Origin: Scytalidium lignicola
Taxonomy: Eukaryota; Ascomycota; Leotiomycetes
Length of the DNA: 24,848 nucleotides
Assembly (NCBI GenBank): GCA_002812745.2
Contig: NCSJ02000480.1
Span: 1 to 24,848, forward strand
Reading direction: 5' to 3'
This document shows positions 1 through 8,508 of the stretch, one piece after another. A program made the translations under genes and the position numbers. The notes beneath the pieces were generated by a model, which worked only from the letters and a program-made list of their open reading frames with translations, was not told where the DNA came from and searched no databases. Numbering within the stretch: position 1 is the first letter of the stretch; every line of letters begins with the position of its first letter.

Positions 1-41
1 CGCTCAAATCCGTAGAGTTTTCCCAATCGCATGCTAATTGC

Positions 42-1500
42 CTAATTGGGAATAGCTCCAAATCCCTCCGTAGGATCTTCCGTTCCGCCACCTACGCCGT
101 CACGTTCTACCCATTCTACCACTTCCAATTGCACTTTATTCGTATCCAACAGCCGTTTCAGAGCGCTAGATGGCTTTCCTTTGGTCATGGAATCGGCTGG
201 ATTTGTAATTCCTTCAATCCATCGTACCTCAGCGATCTGGCGTCGTTCGTACGCCTGACGGAGGTACATCACGTCAATCATGAGCCGCTTTTCCTGTGTA
301 GTTCCCAACTTGACAAGGCAATCGTACAGTGACCTTGAATCTGTACATATGACCAGTGGGAGGTCGATTTCGAGGATTCCTTCGATAGTTGACTTGATCG
401 TAGCCCCCATATCGAATCCATAAGCCATTCCGTACAGTTCTGAGGCCAAAACGCTGCGTGTAACCCTCTTGCACTTGACCGACGTCCAGTGTAGCGTATT
501 CGCGTTTCCCTTCTGGTCTGCAAGTGCTACGATATAGCCAATTTGTGACGATAGGTCTCTGTTATTCGCAAATGAGGTGTCCGTAAAGATTAATAACTGT
601 AGCGTTTCCTTTTCGAGTTTGACGAATTGTATTCCCCTGGCAGCGTTCTGGATCTGCCATTGTAAGCGTTTATTCAGCGATTTCACGTCTTCCTGGCTAA
701 GATCGATAGCCTGAGCAGCTACCGATAGGTTGTATAACGCTTCCGGTTGGCAAACTGAAGTTATATATGCTCCTCGAGCACATTGTGCGATATATTGCTC
801 TTTGGTGGTAAGGTTCTGGCGTACAGTTCCCCGTGAGCTTGTTGTAGTAGCCGATTTCCCGGTTACAAGTTGTAGATTGGCACACTGGCGCTCTTGAGTA
901 AGTGAAATTCCGGTATCGTTCAGTTGTATAATATCCCCATTGAACTTGATTCCCTTGCCGGTAGTCAACGTTTTACATTCTTTTGCCAGGAAATTAGCCT
1001 TTTTCAGCTGTTCTTGCTCAAGTTCAGCAAATTGGGCGTCTCCGACGAACAAGGTATCGTCAGTTTGAAGCCCTACAACACCAAAAGGTTCAGTGCTATA
1101 CAACAAGCAAAGGTCGTATGTTGACGGTTTCATTGCAAGCACCTCGACGTGGTGAGAGTAGTAAGTCTGGAACCAGTGGTTTCCAGCTTCAAGGACTCCG
1201 TAAAGTAGCTTTACAACCCGTAGAATTGAGCCTTCACGAAGACCAAGTTGCTCTGTAAGCTCTGGAGATAGCCGTACGTAGAAATCCCGATTCAGCAGGG
1301 TAATAGATTGCACGTACACCTGTGAAATGTCCCGTAAGTACAGGCTTGTACTTTTGTGCTCCATAGCAGCAATACAGAGAATAATACGCTGGCTGACACG
1401 TTGAATGGTAGGCGATTAGGTTAAAACAAGCTTCTTCCCATCGTCCTTGTAGGCCTGTACCACAAGNCGTGACTTTTCGAAAGCTTTTTCAGTTCCCTTG
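42..1500 (-). pseudogene. copia reverse transcriptase palm/thumb plus RNase H
   Basis: The stretch 1364-42 is open for 440 codons. It starts inside the RT domain (LYLRDISQVYVQS), continues through LLYGVLEAGNHWF and the catalytic box LQTDDTLFVGD (about residues 99-109, the YVDD equivalent with both aspartates), then the connection segment ARGAYITSVCQPE. RNase H follows: TDTSFANNRDLSSQIGY, VLASELYGMAYGFD, ICTDSRSLYDCL and the closing NPADSMTKGKP, which is diagnostic of copia RNase H. All the visible acidic residues of both active sites are present. The same frame continues upstream of 1364 (RVSQRIILCIAAM) but meets a TAA near 1413 where the family has Gln, so the first ATG at 1364 is not the natural start. 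Translation would be from the gag-pol RNA. Confidence 0.88.
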
Positions 1501-2048
1501 TTNTTGATTTCGTCTACAAACCTNGCGTTGAATATNCNTATATCGTTNNGNANNCTTTGAGGGTNTNCANTCTCGAAAACNCCCTTTTCGAGTANTCCTG
1601 ATATTTCAGCTTNACNTGANGCNNCAAATTAGGATTCNNGTTCCTCNTCTTNNAAGAAAGCANTGATTTCANGGTATTTNCAAGGTCTTCCACGTCNNCN
1701 CTTTACNGGTNNNNCTNNTNGTNGAGCNACAGNTATNGTCNACTTGTTNNGCTCCTCTTNNTNNTCTTCANNGNCTGTANTTNCCAGNTCTNGNTCTGGT
1801 AGCTCNATTCCATCGATTCCTTCCGTAGGNNTAAGGTATNNTTTCACAACCGTTGACCTGAATGGTGTGTTCCNATGCGGCAGTGCTAATACGCACGTTT
1901 CTCCGTCTATACTTACAAGCTTGTATAGCCCTTCCCAGCTTCCATTCTAGCCTGTGTTTCCTGCTCTCCACACGAGAACGTCTGAATTCAGCGGTAGGTC
2001 GTGAATAGTGCTTATATCAGGGCCGTTGTGCATGTTGATCGCGTCTTG
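1501..2048 (-). pseudogene. copia integrase C-terminal domain and linker to RT, rich in N
   Basis: Minus-strand reading from about 1970 to 1820 gives GSWEGLYKLVSIDGETC and then LPHxNTPFRSTVVK, the small SH3-like C-terminal part of copia integrase. A low-complexity Glu/Ser-rich linker with a basic RGRPxKY motif follows near 1700. A TAG interrupts the first part at about 1950. So many bases are N that the linker cannot be read reliably. It joins the integrase core on the right to the RT on the left without a gap. Confidence 0.65.
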
Positions 2049-2830
2049 TACTTATCGTTTTGCCCTGATTTTGCTGATTTCCTCCATAGCCTTCTTGATC
2101 GCCATGGCTCTCTGGCTTACAGTTNGGGTTGGGGTGTCGAGTTCTGACATGCNTGGGTAAGCNCCGTAAACNAGTAGTGTNNGGANNAGTCNNTNANGTC
2201 CNACTNAATCGTTGACANCCTTGAACNCCATNTGTANAGCNATATCTTTGTCAAGATCGCAGATTTCAACTACAATTATCTGATANGCATATCGTACAAG
2301 TATATGATATCGTTCAACNTGGCCAATTAAGTTNTNAGCTTCCACTAGAACCNCTTTCAAGGTCATTCCNATNGCNGTAACANTTTGCTNGAACTCCTTA
2401 NTGACGAAGTTCTTTCCAANGTNAGTTACAATCTNGTCTGGAAGTCNTAAGTANNTGTNGATCNAACANGCNTGTAAAGCGTCCTAAGTNTGCTTTGCGC
2501 TGATATTCTGGAGCNATCTACTNGCCTNGTAACATGTTCCTTCGTCGACGATATNGAGTANAGGTTTGCCNTCNATGTAGAAGANGTCNACGATAATNGA
2601 GTAGTTNAAGTTNACNTCGTCNTGTAAGTTGAATCTGAATCTTCCTAANNACTTACCATGGCNTTGNCAATNAGCACAGAACTTAGTNAGGTATTCTAAN
2701 NNNTCCTTGTCGATATCATGGCCTGCACAGTCCAATATGCATTGTAATCTAACTATTGACAAGTAGCCNAAACGTCAATATAAGCGTTGTANTTCTACAT
2801 TAGTCAAGAAACAAGGGTTTTCCTTNAGTG
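2049..2830 (-). pseudogene. copia integrase zinc-binding and catalytic core
   Basis: From right to left the translation shows a decayed HHCC region (RFGYLSIVRLQCILDCAGHD, then KFCAxxQxHGKxLGRFRFNL). The core follows with GKPxLxIVDEGTCY and SRxLQNISAK. After a break comes a second block with EAxNLIGxVERYH, which holds the catalytic Glu, and IKKAMEEISKIRAKR. RFGY has Tyr where the zinc-binding His is expected, a C-to-T change. The open pieces are 2762-2484 and 2366-2052, and the Ns blur the middle. Order and motifs fit copia integrase; the copy cannot make an intact enzyme. Confidence 0.82.
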
Positions 2831-2861
2831 AATCAAAAACNAGGGTATGTAAAGATATGTC

Positions 2862-3389
2862 CTAAAGTAGAAAGCTGTNGCCGAATCGTCNTATGACCNG
2901 AACNCTTCCCNGTAGNGTAANNAGTANGTTNATAAGGTTGTTGAAATACACNCCCAATTGGTCCATATCNGTTAAGCACAGCAAAAAGNATGTAGTCGAC
3001 TTAACTACATNGAATTCAATTTGTCCAATTNGTGTATTCACTAATATGGAACCTATCGAAGTTGTGCTCCTGATTCCGAATTGTACTGTCACCATGCCTT
3101 TGGTTGCGGTATTCAGTGCTATGGTTTGGTCTACTCGTTGTAAAGCTTTGAATTGACCATAACCGGCTGTAGAGTGCTTTGCGGCTCTTGTATCGATCAA
3201 GATTCCATGAAATTGTCTTGAATCGTACCTTGCTAAGCTCTCCACGCTGTACACTTCCATTGTGGTTGCTGTGAAGGTTTTTGGGTCAGGTTCCCAAGGG
3301 TAATTCTCGGTCGTTGGCACCTTGGTGGTTAGTTGGTATAAGAAAGCGTTATTAGCTAGTTCTGTAGTAATTGGTGTAGCTAATTCCAC
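2862..3389 (-). pseudogene. copia retroviral-type aspartic protease region
   Basis: An open stretch of 175 codons contains FHGILIDTRAAKHSTAGYGQ at about residues 60-79. This is the protease active-site block of fungal copia elements. The canonical Asp-Thr/Ser-Gly triad reads Asp-Thr-Arg (bases 3194-3186), a Gly-to-Arg change from a single G-to-A on the coding strand that would inactivate the enzyme. Upstream in the same frame is the gag-protease linker (VPTTENYPWEPDPKTF). Ns disturb the last 40 codons. Confidence 0.8.
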
Positions 3390-3511
3390 TGGGAAACTTC
3401 CACATAAGGTAAAGAACGTAGTTGTAATAAAGAATGTGGTTTCAGGCTAGTCAAGTTCCTCAAGGCTTGTTTCTACATTATTATGGGCAAATAAGGTCTC
3501 GAAAGTAGGGC

Positions 3512-3850
3512 TTAATTCGTCTTCTTCGGAGTCACTTCCTTCGCAATCGGCAACGTATTGTTTGAACTGTTTGTTGAAACGTTGTTCAGAACCACGGACA
3601 CTGGAGCTAAATTTACCCATATTTCTGGCTTTGAAATATGCTTTCTCCGCATCTTGCTCTTCCTACGGGTGTTTCCATGATCAGCACCCTTCCCTTTTGC
3701 ATATGAAGCATCTTCCCTGTGTTTAAGAGTATAGAGTAGTACGTCTAAGGCCCCGTGGATTGAATCGTTAGCTTGTACTACGATTGGTATGGTAGCGACG
3801 GTCCGTAAAGTAGGTTTCACCATTGTGTTCTTGCTCCTTTTCCTTCTCAT
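3512..3850 (-). pseudogene. copia Gag C-terminal part with zinc knuckle
   Basis: Minus-strand reading across 3712-3671 gives CFICKREGC, a TGA where Trp is expected, then SWKHP: a CCHC/CCCH-type zinc knuckle interrupted by one stop (TGG to TGA). It is followed by an acidic stretch (CEGSDSEEDELSPTFETL) leading toward the protease. The knuckle lies in a different frame from the 112-codon open stretch listed at these coordinates, so the call rests on the knuckle motif, not on ORF length. The product would bind retrotransposon RNA during particle assembly. Confidence 0.6.
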
Positions 3851-4115
3851 ACGACATGATAGACGAATGGAGTTTGTTGATGAGTTGCCCTAAGTCTCCT
3901 AGTAGGTCTGAAATGGCATATCTACACGCTGGAGATCCCTAGCAAGCGGTAATCAACTTCTCGTAGAGAATATTAGTCGTCTTGTAGGCTGGCTGGAGGC
4001 CGTATTGGAGCTCTTGGAGCTTGCTGATAAGCAATTGTACGTTCTCAAGCGTTGTTTTCCCGGGGTTTACGGTTGTGATCAAGGCTAACGTTGTGCCTTC
4101 CCATTCAGTATGGAT

Positions 4116-4529
4116 TCAACGATGGTATGTAAGTCCTTCGTAGAAGTTGCGTAAGTAGGCACATGCTTCTTCGAACGTGCGTTTAGCAAGGTTGTTGGCA
4201 ATAAAATGGCCTTTTGCTAACCCTGTTAGCATGGTAGAGAACACTTTGATATAGAATTCCTCTAGCAATTCTACCTGTTCATAATAGCTCTTGAAGATCA
4301 TCAATTTGTATTCGAAGCTGCTAGTCACTCTGTCGTACTTCTGGTCTTCCGTGTACATCTTGACGATATCAGAGACCTGTTTCATATACACAGGCCGAGT
4401 TGAAGGTGATGGTGATGGGCTAGGCTCGCGATGGGAGTTGTGGTCTTGCTGCAACCTGTAGAACTGTTGGTGGTCGTTCTGAGAGGTCACAGAGGTCAGA
4501 AAAGTGCTTGATTCCCGGCTTGCATACAT
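4116..4529 (-). pseudogene. copia Gag central (capsid-like) part
   Basis: This 137-codon open stretch carries VSDIVKMYTEDQKYDRV, FEYKLMIFKSYYEQVELLEEFY, FSTMLTGLAKGHFIANNL and TFEEACAYLRNFYEG. That succession matches the helical capsid-like domain of fungal copia Gag. A Ser-Pro run (SPSPSPST) precedes it. It is separated from the N-terminal Gag part by a stop near 4530. It is shorter than an intact Gag, which would run from about 5060 to 3500. Confidence 0.75.
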
Positions 4530-4697
4530 TGAACTAAGAACCTTGAGGTTGATTTGGGCGTCTGTAAGGTGGGTGGCTATAAGAAGTGTAATAACTACAA
4601 AGGTAATAAGTCCTTTTTAGAGGTCTTGGGAAGCGTGTTGAAGGTCTTCTTCGCTCCATAGGTGTTGTTCCTCCTCCTGTATGACGTCCACAAGAGT

Positions 4698-5063
4698 CTA
4701 AGCGATTGTAATGCTCTTGGTATTGTGCATTACATGTACGCCACCACAGCGGAGGCAATTCCGTAGGCTTTGTATCTCTTTCTGGGTAATAACCTTGAAG
4801 GTATCGACCGTAAAGTTCTTGAAGTCCTCTTGGAATAAGTCCCATAGGTTTACGTCACTAGTTCCGTCAAGGCGATACTCGTAGACCTTAGTGGTTAAGT
4901 ATTCCTGTATGTCCTTTATGGTAGTATCCTTGAGGTCTATTCCCCATTCCCATTTCTTGATTAGTGCCGTCCAATTCACTCTTATGGTGCTCTCCGTCAC
5001 CCTTGTAGTAGTTTCCAGCCTATTCTCCCCCATAATCCCTGTTATGTCTCCCATTTCCGCCAT
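4698..5063 (-). pseudogene. copia Gag N-terminal part
   Basis: The reading contains VNWTALIKKWEWGIDLKDTT, IQEYLTTKVYEYRLDGTSD, LWDLFQEDFKNFTVDTF and NCLRCGGVHVMHNTKSITIA, blocks that open Gag polyproteins in fungal copia elements. The ATG at 5063 is the first in this frame, but a Gly/Asn/Arg-rich reading continues in another frame just upstream, so the real start may be further right. The frame ends before the capsid-like part, so Gag is broken here. Confidence 0.7.
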
Positions 5064-5480
5064 ATTTCCCGTTATTCCTGAGCTTTACGTTGCTGTCCAC
5101 TGGTACTGGCACAAGGTGCTTGGGTAGCTGAAAAGCAAAGCTGGTTACGCTTGAGTACGAAGAGTATTTACCCGCAGGTAGTAAACCCCGTAGTCTCAGG
5201 GGCTTGGACAGATGTCTTCAAGGGTACAATGGCTTCTTGGTCTTCCTGATCGTCACAGTTCCGTAGGCTCCCAAATTCTCCTGTATGCTTGTAGAGGCCC
5301 GTAGTTCCGTGATGAAAGTGAAGGTAAGGTGAAAGATTGTGGTTTTGACACGTCGTTTCCGGTCCGTGAGAAGAGTAGTAAAGAATGTAAGTGGTTTTTG
5401 AATAGAAATTGATGAAAATAAGTTGTAAAAGAGTGGTTTTTCGAATAGAATTGGTCAATTGGCTGACCATGCAACTCCGT

Positions 5481-5723
5481 AAGTGGACCGCCTGACGTCC
5501 AACCGAACGTGTTGTTTTTGGCAAAAACAGGTTCAACAACAACAGCTACGAAAGTGGACCGCCTGACGTCCAACCGATCGAGCTGTAAGTTGGTAAATAG
5601 CTGTTTCCCCCTTCGACTGGGTGGATTTCAGCTCTGTAAGTGGACCGCCGGACGTCCAACCAAACAGAAGTTGTAATCTCCCGAGATTCAGCTTCAAAAG
5701 TGGACCGCCTGGCGTCCAACCGA
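5481..5723 (-). repeat. four 26-bp repeats in the copia leader
   Basis: The unit AAGTGGACCGCCTGACGTCC plus AACCGA occurs at 5481-5506, 5552-5577, 5638-5663 and 5698-5723, with zero to two mismatches. Spacings are 71, 86 and 60 bp, so the repeats are not all in one reading frame and are unlikely to encode protein repeats. Each unit holds GGAC...GTCC as a short inverted repeat and a CRE-like TGACGTCC core. They lie between the LTR and gag, where enhancers or packaging elements occur. A regulatory role is inference. Confidence 0.85.
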
Positions 5724-5851
5724 TTGAACGATAATCTCCTGATCTGTATGTACAAACTGATCAGTGTCGGTTCACCTGTAGCACGAAGTACGGTACGCAA
5801 TTATACGTAATATACTCGTTGTGCTATTCCATGGTTGTTGTACGAATAGGG

Positions 5852-5890
5852 GTGGGAGGGCGAAGCTGTAGGAGCTTCGCTCGTTCCCAC
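5852..5890. promoter_or_regulatory. 39-bp imperfect inverted repeat (hairpin) in the copia LTR
   Basis: The core is CGAAGCT, loop GTAGG, then AGCTTCG, and the outer arms GTGGGA and TCCCAC also pair. Such a stem could act in LTR RNA as a terminator or packaging signal. The structure is directly visible; the function is not. Confidence 0.6.
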
Positions 5891-5917
5891 TACCTAATCG
5901 GGACTAGCTTACAGGGG

Positions 5918-5934
5918 CACGTGAATATCACGTG
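5918..5934. promoter_or_regulatory. paired CACGTG boxes
   Basis: Two CACGTG hexamers lie 5 bp apart (CACGTGAATATCACGTG), a near-palindromic bHLH-type binding site in the presumed U3 end of the copia LTR. Binding is inferred from the motif only. Confidence 0.45.
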
Positions 5935-5963
5935 TACGTAACCACTATTCTACCAACATTTAA

Positions 5964-6206
5964 TCTGATTCCAAATATTTAGTCCTTTTTTTNGTTTAAA
6001 TGCTTGTAACATAGTTAGATTAGATTTTAGACCTTCAACACAAGGCTGTTTTATTATATAGCACAAACTATAAATGCTACACGCGTTAAAATTTGTATAC
6101 TTATTGATTATTAAATAAATAAATAGATTTCAAAGTTTGATTAAATATAATTCTATATTTGTTGAGTTATTGATGTACAGTTTTCGTTGATTTTGCAGTA
6201 AATTTC
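5964..6206. other. AT-rich spacer, no gene seen
   Basis: Sequence between the copia end and the Tc1 element, with long A/T runs and one N next to a T homopolymer (5993). I see no coding or RNA signal. Confidence 0.6.
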
Positions 6207-6243
6207 AGTGGGCCGGTGGACCGGGAATTACGTTAACTACCTT

Positions 6244-6276
6244 ACGAGCCTCTGTTCCATAAGTCTGTGGATTATA
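6244..6276 (+). repeat. left inner terminal inverted repeat of the Tc1 element
   Basis: It pairs with 7479-7511 at 32 of 33 positions; the single difference is a T for C on this side. Confidence 0.9.
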
Positions 6277-6320
6277 GGGCCATTTACGCGACGCCCAACC
6301 CTTCCAAAAACACACACAAA

Positions 6321-7430
6321 ATGACCCCTCCGACTACTCCTCCAATGCCTGACCATGTCCCTGGGGACGAAATCCTTACGAAACACAAAGAAGCTATTCG
6401 CCAGTTATATAAACAAGCCAAGTTTATGCCCTCACACCTTATAACTCTTTACGGTGTGAGCGAATCGTCAATTAATCGCGTTTTGCGCTATGATAAAGTA
6501 GAACGTAGTTGTCTAACTCGTACTGGCAGACCTTACTTACTCAACGACTCACAAGTTAATTCAATAATAGAGTACTTGAGTGAGTTATATAGACAAAGGA
6601 TTCTTAATTGGGTTAAGTTGCATGATGAATTAAAGCTTACTTGCTCTGTAAAAACCTTAGAGCGTCAGCTCAAGCAATGAGGCTATTTCAGATGCGTCGC
6701 TTGTCAAAAACCCTACCTTACTCTTGACCAAGTCTACTCTAGATTTCTCTGGGCAATTGCACATATATTCTGGCATTTAGAGTGGAGGAAGATTCTTTGG
6801 TCAGACGAGGTCACATTTTTAATAGGAGGAAGAACTGTGAAAGAGAGAGTAACGTGGAAAAAGGGAGAGAGGTGCTGCTTGACCTGTATCTAGCATCAGC
6901 TTTACCGTGGCCACACAACACTAGTTCATGCGTGGGGATTAATTGGATATGGATACAAGAGTCCTTTAGTATTTATTAAAGGCTTTGGTAAATTAGGAGC
7001 TTTTGTTCAGATGAATTATTTGGCTTAAGTTCTCAAACCGTACATTCAAGGCTTTTTAGAGGATTTTGCTTTAATTACTCATTCGTTAAGCCTTGTAACA
7101 GAGCCCCTCTTTATAGAGGATGGAAATTCTGCCTACAGCTACAAAAGTAATACAAATTGCTGTGCAAGGTGGAGGACAGCTTACAGGATTATTCTTATAC
7201 CTTACCCTTCAACTTCACCTGATCTAAACCCTATTGAGAAGTGCTGGCGGTGGATAAAGCAAAGACTACACCGGAGGCAGCACCAACTGACAAATGAAGC
7301 TGAAATGGAAGCTGCAGTATGAGAGGAATAGGACGTAATACCACAAGATTGGATTAATAGTTTAATTGACAAGCAGGAGCATTAGGTTTGTATATTAATG
7401 GAACGATTTGGGTGAGCAACCCCTAATTAA
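6321..7430 (+). pseudogene. Tc1/mariner-type transposase with seven in-frame stops
   Basis: One uninterrupted frame of 370 codons runs from the ATG at 6321 to the TAA at 7428-7430, with no frameshift. The N-terminus holds a helix-turn-helix (LITLYGVSESSINRVLRYDK). The DDE/D catalytic blocks are all readable: LWSDEVTF (first Asp), LFIEDGNSA (second Asp) and STSPDLNPIEKCWRWIK (third Asp, 33 residues after the second). Stops are TGA 6678, TAG 6891, TAA 7026, TGA 7320, TAG 7329, TAG 7383 and TGA 7413. Each can arise from an Arg, Gln or Trp codon by transition, as RIP produces. With catalytic residues intact but seven nonsense codons, the copy is dead by point mutation only. Confidence 0.9.
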
Positions 7431-7478
7431 ATACTGTAATTGTTTACAATTGCGATATTTTAGCTTGCTTAAATGCTT

Positions 7479-7537
7479 TATAATCCACAGACTTATGGGA
7501 CAGAGGCTCGTTACGAACTGGTTACCAAAAGTCTGTG
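7479..7537 (-). repeat. right terminal inverted repeat of the Tc1 element
   Basis: Bases 7479-7511 pair with the left repeat. Bases 7504-7540 form an almost perfect inverted match (36 of 37) with 8207-8243. Confidence 0.85.
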
Positions 7538-7584
7538 TACACTAGCCTAAATTTTACGCAAAATATCAATTACTATGCACAGAA

Positions 7585-7770
7585 CCTTTTATAGAGTTAC
7601 TTCAAAATGCAATAAAACAAATCATAAAACTGATTAAATTTTATTTAAATTAATGATTCGCGGCATCTCTCAATCTTAATGAATTTTTCAGATTATTAAT
7701 GTGATATTTTATTATTAATATTTCCGATTATGTGAAAGGCAAAACTTTGGTGGGTTTTCGTGTACGTAAG
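7585..7770 (+). repeat. diverged direct repeat, copy 1
   Basis: This resembles 8007-8198: both run from a CCTTT/CCTTC-TATA start through GCAATAAAA, CATCTCT, AATGAATTTTT and TATTTCCGATTAT to GTACGTAAG. The differences are mostly transitions. The two copies bracket the 240-bp MITE. Confidence 0.7.
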
Positions 7771-8004
7771 GGGGTGCAAGAAATGACTGGGCCACCCCAT
7801 GCAAGCGAGCACTTTTGGGCCAAATCAGGAGATTTTCTCACGCTGTTTTGGTAATATCGTGGAAATATTGTATGACATGAGGAATTCAAACTGGTATGAT
7901 CGCTTGGTAGTGTTAAAGCAGCTTTAAAATCTGGCTTAATTGTGCAGATGATTGGCTTATAGCCTTACATGGGGTGGCCCATTCATTTCTTGCACCCCCT
8001 TACG
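7765..8004. mobile_element. 240-bp MITE with 37-bp terminal inverted repeats and TA target site
   Basis: The left end (with TA: TACGTAAGGGGGTGCAAGAA..., 7763-7801) and the right end (7968-8006) are inverted copies matching at 38 of 39 positions. TA flanks both sides (7763-7764, 8005-8006), the target preference of Tc1/mariner and Stowaway-like elements. The interior has no reading frame. The ends are GC-rich and nearly identical within a decayed AT-rich setting. Confidence 0.85.
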
Positions 8005-8006
8005 TA

Positions 8007-8198
8007 CCTTCTATAAATCTATTTCTAAACGCAATAAAAACAATTATAGAACTGTGTAAAAAGCTGTTCAGATTAATAATTGAAAACATCTCTTAATTCT
8101 AATGAATTTTTTTAATTATTAATTAAATATTTTATCCTTAGTATTTCCGATTATACAGGAGGCAAAAACTTTAGTAGGCTTTCAAGTACGTAAGTACG
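8007..8198 (+). repeat. diverged direct repeat, copy 2
   Basis: Second copy of the repeat at 7585-7770. It runs into the palindrome at 8186-8209. Confidence 0.7.
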
Positions 8199-8209
8199 TA
8201 CTTACGTAC
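8186..8209. repeat. perfect 24-bp palindrome
   Basis: The half-site GTACGTAAGTAC is followed directly by its reverse complement. It abuts the orphan Tc1 terminal repeat. It may mark a junction of two element ends. Confidence 0.85.
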
Positions 8210-8280
8210 ACAGACTTTTGGTAACCAGTTCGTTACGAGCCTGGTCAGATGGGTCCGTGTTTTTAGGCTATAAGCCATGT
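8206..8280 (+). repeat. orphan terminal repeat of a second Tc1-like element
   Basis: Bases 8207-8243 are an inverted copy (36 of 37) of 7504-7540. The next 30 bases (ending GGTCCGTGTTTTTAGG) are a diverged version of the inner repeat of the 6207-7537 element. No transposase frame follows. Confidence 0.65.
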
Positions 8281-8508
8281 AAAATCATGATTATTATGTA
8301 CACTCTTAGCATTTAATTAAAAGTTGACCACCTATGGTAGTCCATTAGTACATGGACCTAATGTTCTTGCTTTAATACTAATTAATTGATCTATTCCTGA
8401 AGGATGTACTTTTATTCTTCTATGACCATTTATTCCATTTCGGCTACAGTTAGCTGTTTTCAGCGTTTGTACAATGCTTGTTTTATTCTTCTTCAACACT
8501 TCTCAATA
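8281..8508. other. unassigned AT-rich stretch
   Basis: May be interior sequence of the element that starts at 8206, now interrupted by the hAT-type MITE. The only visible structure is a short inverted pair GTCCAT/ATGGAC near 8340-8360. Confidence 0.4.

Larger units (their letters stand above)
1..5958 (-). mobile_element. Ty1/copia LTR retrotransposon, decayed, 3' LTR outside the window
   Basis: Reading the minus strand from right to left gives the copia order: LTR/leader, Gag with a zinc knuckle, protease, integrase, reverse transcriptase, RNase H. This order (integrase before RT) separates copia from gypsy. The right boundary is placed at 5958 because the minus strand there begins TGTTGGTAGAAT, a typical LTR start, and the sequence beyond turns AT-rich. 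The 3' LTR must lie left of base 1. The element keeps moderate GC but is cut by stops into about eight open pieces, and single N bases are dense from about 1466 to 3010. It is less decayed than the gypsy copies further right, so it is probably younger or less exposed to RIP. The family call is firm; the LTR inner boundary is not visible. Confidence 0.9.
5800..5958 (-). repeat. outer part of the copia 5' LTR
   Basis: The minus strand reads TGTTGGTAGAATAGTGG from 5958 inward, a typical LTR start. Inside are a hairpin (5852-5890) and two CACGTG boxes. The inner end cannot be set because the second LTR is outside the window; 5800 is only a conservative limit. The five bases outside (TTTAA, 5959-5963) would be one copy of the target duplication. 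Confidence 0.55.
6207..7537 (+). mobile_element. Tc1/mariner-type DNA transposon, inactivated
   Basis: A transposase reading frame is enclosed by inverted repeats. The inner 33 bp of the terminal repeats (6244-6276 and 7479-7511) match at 32 positions, starting ACGAGCCTCTG and ending GTGGATTATA. On the right the repeat continues outward to ...GTCTGTG at 7537, followed by TA. The same outer sequence recurs inverted at 8206-8243, which suggests that the family's full terminal repeat is about 60 bp. On the left the outer part has diverged, so 6207 is approximate. Size and organisation are typical of fungal Tc1-like elements. Confidence 0.85.

Noticed and set aside
30..57. Similarity of CCTAATTGGGAATAGCT to CCTAATCGGGACTAGCT at 5892-5908 as evidence for the start of the copia 3' LTR
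   Set aside because: The match is only about 17 bp, overlaps the RNase H stop codon, and the LTR start TGTTGG is absent at the expected distance. The 3' LTR is more likely outside the window.
5546..5800. 84-codon minus-strand frame with repeated RLDxRRSTFxA peptides
   Set aside because: It arises from the 26-bp DNA repeats, two of whose spacings are not multiples of three; the peptide repeat is lost in the other two units.
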